From contig VWPU01003247.1 of NCBI GenBank assembly GCA_013398955.1, forward strand, positions 1 through 64,000: a stretch of 64,000 bases of DNA, given 5' to 3'. Source of the stretch: Callaeas wilsoni. Lineage: Eukaryota; Chordata; Aves; Passeriformes; Callaeidae. The notes below the pieces were generated by a model. It had not been told where the DNA came from, made no database searches, and saw nothing but the letters and a program-made list of their open reading frames with translations. Each line of letters opens with the position of its first letter. The stretch's first letter is position 1. Below are positions 43,700 through 54,965 of this stretch, in pieces. A program made the translations under genes and the position numbers.

Positions 43700-44530
43700 A
43701 TGGTCAAAATATCCCAAGTCCTCTCTCCAGAAAGCTGATCTTTCCCAAACTGAGCCCCCAAAGAAATGGTGTAAGCAGGAAACAAAAACTTTTCACTACA
43801 GCTTTTATTTTCGCAAAAATAGCCTTGTGACTGCACAGAAGTGTTCATGGAAAACATTCCACCTCCTTGAAAAATTTCTTTCTCTACTGGAAAACCAAGA
43901 AACTAAAACCTAAAATCTCCAACCACATTTTCTTTTCATTTTCTTACCTCCTTTTAGCTTTTTTCTGAAATATTCTATGTTTGTGTTTTTAATGACTCAA
44001 GGAGTGTCAGTTTGTGAATATCCAATGGAAGAACAAATGATTTGGTTTTCCTGGGTTCTGATACTGGATTATTCCTGATATCTCTAATAATGGGTTATTT
44101 CTGAGAAGGTTTAATTTGTGTTGTTCCCTAAACCTCACAACCAGAGGAAAAATCTTTACATGAGCAATACTTGTTGCTCTGGTGCTCATTAGGCAGATCA
44201 CCCTGGTCCTTTTCCTGACAAAATATCTCAGCCTTCCACAGAATTTTTATTCCTTTGAACTGGAATCAGACTCTCTATTCCTTAGAAAAACTGGTAGGGT
44301 TTGGGGGTTTTTTTAAATTTTCTGTAAGTCTCTAAACAGAATTTTAAAAAGAAAAGTCAAAAATGCAGGGGAAAAAAAGTGCATGAAATCATCAAGGATT
44401 GACGTGAAGCTTATCAGGTAATTCTGGAATTCACCACCAAATTTCAGCTTTTTCCAGCTATTGGAAATGTTTTTATGGCCAGAAGGAGCAGGATTCATTT
44501 CAATCATTGTGAAGTAAAAAACATATCAAG
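43700..44530. other. AT-rich block of unknown origin
   Basis: About 800 bp markedly richer in A and T than its surroundings, with CTAATAATGGG and many TTTTC/GAAAA runs. No coding frame, LTR end or CR1 block recognised. Could be an ancient mobile element or conserved non-coding DNA. Confidence 0.45.
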
Positions 44531-45083
44531 GTGTGCTGAGGAGAAAACCATCACCCAGGACCCAGCAGCATCCAAGGCAGTTTTGAGTTGGCAAAGAGGG
44601 TTCTGCTCGTACTTGTTGTGATCTTGCTGCTCTGTTTCTCCCTCAGGTCCACAGCCCTGGCAGATGCCCCTGGATTTGGGCAAAATTTGGGCACAATCCT
44701 CCAATTTCTGCAGAAGCAGCTGTGCCTTGATGCTCCCAAGGTAGAAATCCCTGGAGAAAGAGGCCGTCTCGTCACCATGGGGTAAGGAGAAGGTGTCCAG
44801 GCTGGCTCCTGAGTACCTGCACATGGATCTGTTTCCCCACCTGCAAATCCTGTCTCGCTCCATCTCTTCCCCACTCTCTGCCCTCGACCCCTTGGCCACA
44901 GCCCAGAGCTGCTGACCAGCCCCAAAACCACACCGGCCCCACTGAGACCCCCAGAAAGGGAACGTCCTTCCTGGGCCCAGTTTTTGTGTTCACCTGGACA
45001 GAGGAGCTGTGACTCGAGTGATGTCCCCAGGAAGCATCACCAGCATGGGCTGGAGCTGAATCCCTCTGCTGACCCAGTGCAGG
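44531..45083. other. Non-coding interval, nothing recognised
   Basis: Short open frames without domain; no repeat recognised. Confidence 0.4.
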
Positions 45084-45372
45084 GGATCATGGAATTGTGG
45101 AATGGATTAGGTTGGAAAAAACCTTTAAAGATCATCAGTTTCACCTTCCACTACTTCCACCTTCCAGGGGCACCTTCCACTGTCCCAGGTTGCGCCAAGC
45201 CCCATCCAACCTGGCCTTGGACACTGCCAGGGATCCAGGGGCAGCCACAGCTTCTCTGGGCACCCTGTGCCAGGGCCTGCCCACCCTCACAGCCAGGAAT
45301 TCCTTCCCAACATCCAACCTAAATCAACCCCACTTCAGTTTGAAACCATCCACCCTCGTCCTACCAAAAAAT
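45084..45372 (-). mobile_element. CR1 LINE 3' fragment
   Basis: GATCATGGAATTGTGGAATG, AACCTTTAAAGATCATCAG, CACCTTCCACTGTCCCAGG, CTTCTCTGGGCACCCTGTGC and CATCCAACCTAAATC. It carries a local duplication of a CTTCCA-rich stretch at 45144-45170. Confidence 0.92.
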
Positions 45373-46390
45373 TTGTCCCCATAAAGTCTGGAGGGGCCGG
45401 GCTGGGAGCAGAGGCTCTCTCTGACCTGTCACCGCCCCGCAGAAGAACAGCAACATCTTCAATCCTGACCCTCCTGGAGCAGGGAAGGGAAATTAGCAAA
45501 AAGCAAATCAAGGAACAATTCCAAGTGTCAAAGCCACTTGATGAAATTGTTTTGCTTCTGGGAGACCCGCAGGCAGAAAAGCTTGCCTGAATAAATGAGT
45601 CTCATCCACCAGTCTCAGATATATCCACAAATGACTGAGAGCTGTGGATATACCTGGGATGTGGATGTACTGTCACCGCTGTCCCAGACACTTCTGTCAC
45701 CCTCACTTCCGTCCCCAGCTTCCCTCAAGCCCTGCTCCTCCTCACACACACACACACACACACGGAGGGCACAGAGGAGGAAAAGCCTGTCCTGCTGCTC
45801 TGCCAGCCAGCTCGAGCAGTGGAGGAGACGGAGACGATCCAGAGAAGCAGGGACAGCACCAACATCGGCAGGTGGGACAAGGGAGGCGATTCCATCCCCG
45901 AGCACCTCCGCAGGTGACAGCGGCCTCGGGCGCGGTGGCAGCTGCTCCGTGTGCCCGGTTTTGTTCTGGGGACAAAGGGCCGAGCCCAAATGGCACTCGG
46001 GCAGCGGCTCAGGCCGGCTCTCCGGGCGGGGACAAACCCCGGGATGAGGCCGGGCAGGGCGACGGGAGCGCGCTTTGTCCCCGCGCCTCCGGGGACAGTG
46101 AGTGCAGGGCTCGGCCGAGCAGCCAAAGCAGGGAAGGTTCATCCCATCAGCAGTTTCTGTCCTCTCAGAGCAGACAAAGCTGTGCTCCCCCAGCGCCTGC
46201 GTCCCATATCTCCTGGGAATGGGATTAAAGCCTGTGTCTCAGGTTATTTCTAACTCCATTTCCCCCGTCTTCGCTGGCCCTCCCAGTGCTCTCTTTGGTG
46301 GTCTGGTCACTCAGAGCTGGTGGTCAGTGCTTTTCCTCCCCTCGGAGCAGTCAGGTGAGCAGAGGTCACTGCCTGTGGATGCTGAAATGC
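45373..46390. other. Non-coding interval with a CA microsatellite and CpG-rich patch
   Basis: (CA)n of about ten units at 45743-45763 followed by a CpG-rich stretch at about 45825-46110. Frames of up to 194 codons are open across it, but no domain is recognised. Confidence 0.5.
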
Positions 46391-46739
46391 TGTTAGCAGG
46401 GAAATTGTCTCTTCTTGCATTCATTCTGTGAGAACTTTGCTGTGTAAGCTATGTAAACAATAGATAAGGTTTTTGTAAATAGCATTCATATCTGGTATCT
46501 TCTAACCTTGTGTACATTATATTAGGAAAAAATATTTCTAAGTGGGTGTCTGAGATTTTGACCAATCACCCTAGGAGAAGTGTGAACACTGTTCAATTGC
46601 TTTATGGAACTAGAATATATAAACGGTATTGTGAATTTAATAAATAATTCATTTCCTCACTCTGGACTCCTGCCTCGCTGCATCTCTGAACCCCTGCTTG
46701 GAAGCCCACAACTGCCCACCCCTGCGTGGCCCCACAACA
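46391..46739 (+). mobile_element. Probable solo LTR of an endogenous retrovirus
   Basis: A 349-bp block starting TGTTAGCAGGG and ending CCCCACAACA. It holds a CCAAT box (46562-46566, GACCAATCACC), a TATA box TATATAAA (46616-46623) and AATAAA (46639-46644), the normal order of a retroviral promoter and poly(A) region, in AT-rich U3-like sequence followed by a CT-rich U5-like part. No gag or pol follows. I found no clear target duplication, so the ends are approximate. Confidence 0.6.
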
Positions 46740-48769
46740 ACGCCCATCCGAGGGTGCCTTGGTCTGGGGAAAAGCAATCAAAGCTTGGAAGAAACCCCCT
46801 GAGACGGGCTCAGCCCTCACACCTGACATTCACTTCCCGGCTGTGCTGTTCAGCAGCCACGTGCTGGAACCACGAGGCTCAGGCCAGGGGAGGGTCTCTC
46901 CAGTCAAAAGTGCACGGCCAACTCATTGCCCCTGAACTTGGACAAGATAGATTTCAAGGTTCCCACTAAAACAGAGGGAAAAATAAGGTGTCAAATCCCT
47001 TTGACACCTGCAGCCAGAGGAGAGGAGAGAGTCCAATAGGAGAGCATGTAACAAGCCCTCCAGGAGAGATTCCTCCTGTTTTTCAGGGACAGGATGAGGG
47101 AATATCTGGGTGGGATGGTTTACTTGACCTTCATGCATAAATCTTTGCTGTGCTTCCTAACAGGCAGAATTCTTCCAGGCAGGGCCTGGTGGGGAAAGGG
47201 TTAAGAACCCTCCAGGCCATGGGCTGACCCACAGACCTTCCCATATTGTCCCGGGGGACAACCAGCCACCAGCAGATTACCCTGGGCTGTGGCCTGAGGG
47301 CACTCAGAGCTGAAGGGCAGAGGAAAGAGAGGCTGATCCTTGAATTCCGAAATCTGGGACTCCATTCAGGAGCCAGAGAAGGGCTGGAGGGGAAATAGGT
47401 CCAGAGAGCTGGAAGGGAAAAGGATGCAGCAGAGACAGCGGGAAGGGTTAACCAGCTCTGCTCAGGGGACAAGAGCTGCAGCCCTTGGAGCTCCTGTGTT
47501 CCCAAGGGCAGCAGCAGCTCCAGAGCAGGAAGGTCCCCACGAGAACGTGAGGAAGTCTTTGGGATGCGACTTTGGGGACAAACCTGGAGCTGCCCAGGCC
47601 AGACTGGCCAAGGCGGGGGACAGCAAGGGCTCGCCCCAAGCCGTGTGTGAGTCTGACCATGCCCAGCAGATGTGTGAGGGGCTGAACCCTCTATGACCCA
47701 TTCCTGGGAGCCCTGATGAGTGCCCTGAGTGATGCATTAACACCAGGGTGCAGCTGAGCCGCCAGAGCAGGGCTTCACGGGCAGCAGCTGTGGGGTGGAG
47801 TGAAGGAACTGCAGGGAGAGCAAGAAGGGACATTTCAGGAATGATGTGATTTGGGACTTTCTTTCCTAAACCTGAAAACCTCCCAGGTGATGTGAGAACA
47901 GCCTGGCCAGGCCAAGCACAGGAGTGTCACAAGAGCGAAGGAGGGTGGCAGGGCTCAGGTACACGCTGCTCACAAGGGCAGCGGTGAGAGAAGACAATCT
48001 GTTCCTGGCGGAAAGCTCCAGTATCCCAGGGAAGCCTTGAGCATGATTCCCATCCCTTCCTGAAGGGACTCACAGTCAGGTCACTCCTGCCAGAGCTAAA
48101 TCCTGACCTCAAGCTGTTCCGAGACTCAGAGGCCTTCATCCCTGTGAAAGCTCTTTCACCGGGCTGGGAACAATTTGATATCCACACAGGGCTGTGTCTG
48201 ATTGTGACTCAAAAAGTTGGAGAGAACCAGAGGTGGAACAATGGACTTGGAACTGGACGAGCCTGATACTGCTGGGAAAAACTGTCAAGCTTCATATTTA
48301 TCCTGTCAAGCTTCTTATTTATCCATCAGCTCTGGGCAGAGTTGCAAACAACCTGCGGAGACTTGCACAAGGATTTCAGAGGTATCTAGGGGAATATCCG
48401 TGATGTGAATGAGGATAAAACCCCCTCGCTGGGGACAGAGCTTGTGCAAAAGGAGGGATCTGGATGTGCTGAGTGCCCCCTCGGAGCGGAGCTGCTTTCA
48501 GGATGATGAATTGTTGTCACCCCAGAAGCTGCAGGTAAGAGGAGAGCAGAGCAAGGACAATATCTTGGATTACCTCTGCCACCCTTAGGGTGTGAGTTCA
48601 GCCAGGCCTCACCTGCCAAAGAGCCCTTTACCCCCAGATCCACCTTCTCTGGTGCGGCCCAAGGTAGTTAAGCTGAAACCTGGTTTCATTGATCCAGGCC
48701 TGAAATCGATGGGCAGCAGAGGGCTGAGACACCGTCCAAATAAAGATAATACAAACAGCAATAAAATAG
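46740..48769. other. Non-coding interval with a 21-bp duplication
   Basis: TGTCAAGCTTC plus ATATTTATCC or TTATTTATCC is tandemly duplicated (21 bp each) at 48283-48324. No exon or mobile element recognised. Confidence 0.45.
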
Positions 48770-48990
48770 CACCATTGATTTTAAAACTCCCCATCTAAGG
48801 CTTTATAAAGTATTCATTAAATATCTATTAGGATAAATTGAAAGCATTAGGAACACGGGGAACTGGTTATGCAGATTTGCAAGTGTTTTTGGTTAATTTA
48901 TAAATGCTGCATCCACATGGACAGAGCAGGAGACATTGATAATAATTACTCTGATCCGTTTTGTTACTCTCTCTAGAACTCAAAGTTGTG
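48770..48990. promoter_or_regulatory. Candidate AT-rich regulatory island
   Basis: About 220 bp of AT-rich, non-repetitive sequence, including TTATGCAGATTTGCAAG (resembling overlapping POU octamers), TTAATTTATAAATG and GATAATAATTAC. It lies 18 kb upstream of the POU4 gene. Conservation is not visible from one sequence. Confidence 0.3.
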
Positions 48991-49627
48991 GATATCAGAG
49001 GCAGAAAGGGCTCCATGTCCTTCTTTCCTGGATTTGGAGGAGGTCAAGAAGCTGAAGAAGGCGAGTGAATTTTTCATCTCTGAAGAGGCACAAAGCCACA
49101 TTTAGTGAACCCTTTCTGTGGCAGGGGGGGAGTGGCACCACTTCATCAGGCAGGCCCTGATGGTTGCTGATTACACGGTCGTTAAGATGCCTGAGAGGGT
49201 CACAGTCCCCAGCACATGCTGAGCTGTATCGTTTTCACCCCTCGCAAGGAGAGGCTGCCGTGGTGACAGTGGGGTGTGTGTCCCCTTTCGTAGGGCACCG
49301 CGGGACACAGCCCGGGCACATTTAATGGTTGTCAATCAACCTCGGAGCCAGGACAGGGTTATCCCTGCACAGCAGAGGCTGGGAGCTAGGAAATGGGATC
49401 GGGACACATCCCTGAGGGGCTGCTCTCCAGCTGGGACACAGTTACTGCCCACTGCCACTGCAAGCAGGGAAAGTCACCCTGGCTCCCTGTTGTGTAGGCA
49501 GAACTGGGATTCCCCTTCCATAGCACCAGGGCCTAAAGATAATTTCAAACAGGCTGCCTGGGCTGTCTCTGGATATGGAGTGAGATGGGCAGTGCCAGTG
49601 CAGGATTTGTGTTCAGGGTCCCAGCTT
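48991..49627. other. Non-coding interval, nothing recognised
   Basis: No recognisable exon, repeat or regulatory motif before the next CR1 element. Confidence 0.4.
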
Positions 49628-50092
49628 AAAATGGACCTGGAGCTGCTGGAGTGGGTCCAGAGGAGGCCACGGAGCTGCTCCAGGGCTGGAGCCCAACTGG
49701 AGCCAGGCTGGGAGAGCTGGGAATGTGCACCTGGAGAGGAGAAGGCTCCAGGGAGACCTCAGAGCCCCTTCCAGGGCCTACAGGGGCTCCAGGAGAGCTG
49801 GAGAGGCACTGGGGACCAGGGATGGAGGGACAGGACCCAGCAAATGGCTTCCTCATCCCAGAGGGCAGGGATGGATGGGATACTGGGAAGGAATTCCTCC
49901 TTGTGAGGGCGGGGAGGCCCTGGCACAGGGTGCCCAGAGCAGCTGTGGCTGCCCCTGGATCCCTGGAAGTGTCCAAGGCCAGGCTGGATGGGGCTTGGAG
50001 CAGCCTGGGACAGTGGAAGGTGTCCCCGCCCATGGCAGGGGTGGGACTGAATGGGATTTAAGGTCTCTTCCAACCCAAACCATTCCATCAAT
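49628..50092 (+). mobile_element. Long CR1 LINE 3' fragment (about 465 bp)
   Basis: CTGGAGTGGGTCCAGAGGAG, GGAGAGCTGGGAATGTGCAC, the TTCCAGGGCCTACAGGGGCT block, CAGGAGAGCTGGAGAGGCAC, GTGTCCAAGGCCAGGCTGGA, CATGGCAGGGGTGGGACTGA and the CAACCCAAACCATTCCATCA tail. It is one of the longest copies and includes the end of ORF2. Confidence 0.95.
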
Positions 50093-50806
50093 CTCTGACT
50101 CGAGCCTTGCCTTGCATGATCCCCTCTCCAGGAGCCACAGAGGGACACCCAGCAATCACCTGCAGGACTTGTTCCTTGCAGGCAGCTCCAGGAGGTGGAA
50201 TCTCTGTGTCTCCAAGCCCTGGGCAGCCCCGGGAGAAGCTGCTCCCTGAATGGGGCCATTAGCCACAGTCTCCTGCACAAAGAAAGCACAAAGGCACCGT
50301 TAAGATGCTCCAGGAGGCACAGGGACGATCCCTGTCCTGCTCCTGTATGCTCAGTGCTGAAGTCCTTGGCTTTACTTGAAGCTCAAACCACCTGTAATTA
50401 AGAATTACATCTATTGAATGTAAATATCCCAAATGAGTCCTTTTCCAGGCCATGTAAAGTGTGATGGATTTACAGAGCATCACCTTCCCGCTGCGGCTCC
50501 AGAGGGAGAGTTTGAAACATCTGGAAGGAGGGGGGAGTGGAGGGTGGGAACAAAAGCCTTCTGCTCACGGACTGGTCAGTCTTGCAGAGCAGGCTGGTCA
50601 GACAGCAGACACCTCTGTGGGGTCCAGAAATCCTGGTGTTTCAGAGAGGCATGGTCCAAAACATCTGGGAGAGGGAGTCAGGAGTCCTGGTGGTCTTCCT
50701 GAGGCTGCTTTTGGGTAACACCCAGCATCCCTGGGACTCAGTTTCCCCACTACAAATCCCAGGGGAAATCCCATCCCAGCAGATGTATGTTATGGAGGTG
50801 AACAAC
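50093..50806. other. Non-coding interval, nothing recognised
   Basis: AT-rich at 50390-50430. No element recognised. Confidence 0.4.
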
Positions 50807-50908
50807 CAGAGAATCCCAGAGTGGTTTGGGTTGGAAGGGCCCTCAAAATCACCCAGTCCCAGCCCCCTGCTGTCCTTCCACTAGACCAGGGTGCTCAAAT
50901 GGTGCTGA
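50807..50908 (-). mobile_element. Short CR1 3' fragment
   Basis: CAGAGAATCCCAGAGTGGTT, TGGGTTGGAAGGGCCCTC and CCACTAGACCAGGGTGCTCA in CR1 order. Confidence 0.85.
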
Positions 50909-51049
50909 GAAAGCCTTGGGAGAACAGCACCAAACAGCCTATAATGTTCCATATTGCCTATTAGCCCCTTTCCTCGATGTTCCTGTATTTTCTTCCCTCC
51001 CCATTCCCTGCTTCTCCTCCCTCTGAATGCTCTGGAAATACCTGGTTTG

Positions 51050-51185
51050 GCCGCTTTGTGAATTATTAGAGGCATTTACCATAGGCCCTCTCATTAATTA
51101 TTCACAGCTGTTTTGTTCTGGGGCTCAGATGTAATTAATGGCTCAATTAATATTTAAATATTAACTATTTTTAAAAACCCAAGAC
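51050..51185. promoter_or_regulatory. Candidate AT-rich regulatory island with POU4-like core and E-box
   Basis: Contains ATTAATTAT at 51093-51101 (reverse complement of the Brn-3 core ATAATTAAT), the E-box CAGCTG at 51105-51110, then GTAATTAATGG and CAATTAATATTTAAATATTA. POU4 genes are known to be driven by proneural bHLH factors and by autoregulation, so this pairing is suggestive. About 20 kb upstream of the gene. Confidence 0.35.
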
Positions 51186-53231
51186 ATCTCTGTTAAGCTT
51201 GTCCATTGAGAAATAAAAGGCACGGCCAGCGAGGCTTGGCCAGGGAAGTTGCAGAGCACAACACGAAGTGGGAGACTCATCCTTCTGCCAGCACAGATCC
51301 ATGTGGGAAGCAGTTCTGGGAGCAGGAGGCTGGGAAAGGAGAGCTGGATGGGGACAGAGCCTACAAACCTCACCAGGGAAGGCAGGGAGAGGAGAGCAGG
51401 AGGTCTGGTGTTGTTAGATCCTTGGGGAACAACCACTGATGCCAAAAGTGAGAATTTCTCCACAGGCTTGCTGATCCAGAGGCTCCCAGGAGGTCTGCCC
51501 AGGATTTCAGGTTTAAAATCTGTGAAAGCTGGGAATCTTGCTGGTATTCCCATCGCCTTCTCCTGCTCTCCATCTCAACTGCCAACAGAAGGAGATGGAG
51601 GAAAATGGAACATGGAACATGCACTGATCCAGCCCAAAACTTGGATGGCATAAACTGGGAATTCATGAGATGTTATTCCACAGGTGGGGCTGCTGGAGAC
51701 CCTCCACCTGCACAGAACTCTGATGAGGTTTATGTTTTTTCTACTTGGGACATTTAATTTACAGGGGCATTGGTGAGAAACATGGAGCAATGCAGGAACT
51801 TGGAACTCTGATGGAAAAGGTTGAGACTGGGTTTTATTGGGAAAGATGATATTTGGAGAAAGGCAGCGTGGGAGCCTGGCTTGTGCTGAATGGGATATTC
51901 CAGTCTTATTGCTCTGCAATTCTTGTGTTTTCACTGGATTATTTATTAAAAAAGAAAGAAAATTGTAAAAGCAGAGTGAGTTCAATGAATTAGAATGAAG
52001 TTGATGTGGAACCAAAAAAAAATACTCAGCTGTGACTGTAATAAACCCCAACTTCACTGCCATCAACTCTGCTCAATTTCATTTGTCTGCTGGTTTCCCA
52101 ACTGAAATTCCATCGGAACGGATTTTTCCCACCAACCCCAAGTGTCAGCAAAACAACGTTTCCCCACAAAAGACTCAACCCAGGGGGAATTTTTTCCCCG
52201 CCGGAGAACGGTGCAGAAATATTTCCTTTCGCTCTGTCCCGGGCGTTTCTCATTCACTGAACGTCTCCGGGTCCCCGGCGCTGACAGCCGGGAGCCGGGA
52301 ATGATGCTCGGAACAAAGAGCCACGGCCAAGACCCCTTGGCCGCTCCCTCCTCGCGGCTCTCCCGGACACGGAGCCTCCCGGGGATGAGGTTTATGCCAC
52401 TGATCGGCTTTCTGCCTCCGGTTCAGCCGGCGGTCGGGGAGGTCAGAGCCACGTCCCGCAGTCTGACCCACGGAGAGGTTCCCCGTGTCCCGGCGGCGCG
52501 GGCGGGAAGCCGCTGGTTCCCTCTGACGGGAATTCGCAGCGTGGGTTTCACTTATGCTAAATAAAGCATTCCTGGAGCCAGGTACCTCCGCGTGGTTTCC
52601 GCCAGCTCCCGCTCGCATCCTGCTCATCCTCGGGCTGATTTACAGCATCGCCCCCGGCGCAGGCGCTGCCTGGGCCCAGCTCGCCCCAGCAGGGCTCGGC
52701 TCCTCACCCCGACATCTACGGTAGCACAGCGGCTGAATAATGCATGGCTGGGGCTTTGTGGAGGTGCCGTAACCCGATCTGCAGCGCAGGGACACATGGA
52801 CACAACCGCAGCGGGGAAGCCGCCCGATAATGCGAGCCGCGGCCACCCGATCCGCGTCCCTCGAGCACGAGCTGGTGCTCGGCCAATGGACGTCTGTGGG
52901 GAGGAAATGAGAGCCTGGTTTCTTGGGGACCGGCTGACGCTCGCTCCCCCCCGGCGGCTCTCCCAGCGCGCCGGGCGAAGGGCAGATGCTGCAGGAGCCA
53001 CCCGCTCCCGTCCTGCCCTTCCCGGCCCCGGCCGCGGTCCCCGCGCTCTCCAGCTGGAGAGTGCCGGGCTTTCCCGCTGTCCGCAGCATCCCGCTGGGAA
53101 TTAGGCACCCAAACCTCCACCAGAACGGCCGGAGGGACCACCCCACCTTGCCTCGGGGGGAGCATTGCTGTATCCATGGCCTGTCTGGCATCGCTGTGTC
53201 CTGTCCCTTCGAGGAGCTTGCCACCAACACC
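51186..53231. other. Non-coding interval with a CpG-rich block
   Basis: A CpG-rich block spans about 52195-53070 and includes open frames of up to 197 codons on both strands with no domain. A short A-run lies at 52014-52022. No gene recognised. Confidence 0.45.
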
Positions 53232-53520
53232 ACAGAATCACAGAATGAACTGAGTTGGAAAGGACGTTTAAGATCATCCAGTACAACCTATGACCTAACA
53301 CCTCCTCCTCAACTAAACCACGGCACTGAGTGCCATGTCCAGTCTTTTTTTAAACACTTCCAGGGACGGTGACTCCACCACCTCCCTGGGCAGACGATTC
53401 CAGCGTGCAATCACTCTTTCAGTGAAGAACTTCTTTCTGACATCCAACCTAAACTTCCCTTGGTGCAGCTTAAGACTGTCCCCTCTCGTTCTGTCAGTTG
53501 TTGCCAGCTCCTTTCCAAGG
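53232..53520 (-). mobile_element. CR1 fragment, younger 'acctatgacctaacacc' subfamily
   Basis: CACAGAATCACAGAATGAAC, AGTTGGAAAGGACGTTTAAG, TATGACCTAACACCTCC, CACTGAGTGCCATGTCCAGT, GGTGACTCCACCACCTCCCT and TGAAGAACTTCTTTCTGACA. The clean tail and well-kept blocks suggest a more recent insertion than most copies here. Confidence 0.93.
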
Positions 53521-54229
53521 CTCACGGCCTTCCAGCTGCATCGTTCTGCCTTTCCCTCATAAAAGCAGGCACAGCTCCTCCGCAGCCAGCTCCGAGCAGC
53601 AAGGAATTCTCTGGTGCCAAGGTGCACAGCAAAAAAGTCTCCATGTTTCCATTTCTGTGGGAATCTCACCCTCCATGCAGACACCTGTGACTTCCAGCTC
53701 CCCCTCTACCTTTCCCCGTGTTGCAGAGGCCTCATTTCCCCTCCGGCTCTTTGCCACCACGGCAGGGTCACAGAGGGACTCTGGGCACCAAACTGCTCCG
53801 GGCACCATGCACGTCAAGGGCTCCATGCTCTCAAAGCGGTGGGACTACACCAGCACAGCAAGAAATGTGCGGGATGGATGGAATAATGATGGAATAAGCC
53901 CCGGTGTGGGACTGTCCCCCATCCTGGTGACCCTGGTGACGGGGCAGCGGTGGCCGTGCATGTCCCTGCCTGGTCCCGAATGCTGCTCACAGCTCAGGAG
54001 TGGCTCCCGGAGCCAGAGCTGCTCACCTCCAAACCCACCGGGAGCGAGGTTTGGTGAGGCTGGAATAAAAATCAGTGCGGGTGGCTGAGAGGCGAAGAGA
54101 GGGGTCATCTCCCTCGGGAGCTTGGGGGAGAGCCGGGAAGGGGTTCAACGACAGCGGTCACTGCTCCTGCCTCTGGCTTCCCGCACTGAATCCAGAGCGA
54201 ACCTCGGATCCTTCTGCCAGTGCTTTAAC
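53521..54229. other. Non-coding interval, nothing recognised
   Basis: Overlapping open frames of up to 196 codons, no domain. Confidence 0.4.
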
Positions 54230-54515
54230 CTGGGAATCCGTGCAGGGAGAGCTGGATCCGATCAGTTTAACCCAGGAACTCATTGCAGGGAAAGCTGCAC
54301 CTGGATGAATTTAGCCCATGAGCCCACTGCAGGGAAAGCTGGATCTGATCAATTTAAGTCAGGAACTCGACGCAGGGAAAGCTGGATCTGATCAATTTAA
54401 GTCAGGAACTCATTGCAGGGAAAGCTGGACCTGATCAAGTTAACCCAGGAACTCATTGCAGGGAAAGCTGGATGTGATCGATTTAAGCCAGGAACCCAGG
54501 GAACAGCAGGGAAAG
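54230..54515. repeat. 43-bp minisatellite, about 6 copies
   Basis: Units contain GGAACTCATTGCAGGGAAAG and CTGGATCTGATCAATTTAAG with CCA or TCA at the end, repeating every about 43 bp. Copies differ by a few bases. No gene. Confidence 0.88.
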
Positions 54516-54519
54516 CTGG

Positions 54520-54965
54520 GGCCGCACCCAGCGCATCTGGAGGCTCCAGCCGCACGGATTTCCATCTGCCGCTGGCTCGGGGCTGCAGCGCTGCTGCCGG
54601 TGGTTTCCACCTCGGAGTAATGCCGGTGTAGAGCTATTCCTCCCCCCGCAAACCCGACAGCCGGCAGCTGGGACGGCCCGGCCCGGGCTTGAAAAGCCGT
54701 GGTGGGGAGGGTCGGCCGCTCCCAGCGCCCACGGCCCGGCCCGGGAGCCGCCAGACGCGGCGCGGGGCTCGGGGGGCTCGGCCCGCGGGGTCACCGGAGC
54801 CGGCGTCAGCTGTCAGGCACAGCCACAAAGAGCCACCCGGGCTGCTGGTGGCCGCGGGGCACACGCAGACGGCGGGGCCGGGCACAGCGAGGGGGTGAGA
54901 GCGCGGCTGCGGGGATGGGTGGGAGGCGGAAAAACCGCAGCTCCTGCCCCAGCCTGCGCCAACAG
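54520..54965. promoter_or_regulatory. CpG-rich block without a recognised gene
   Basis: High GC and CpG directly after the 43-bp repeat. Open frames of 120-189 codons are R/P/G/A-rich, as expected. No domain. Confidence 0.4.
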
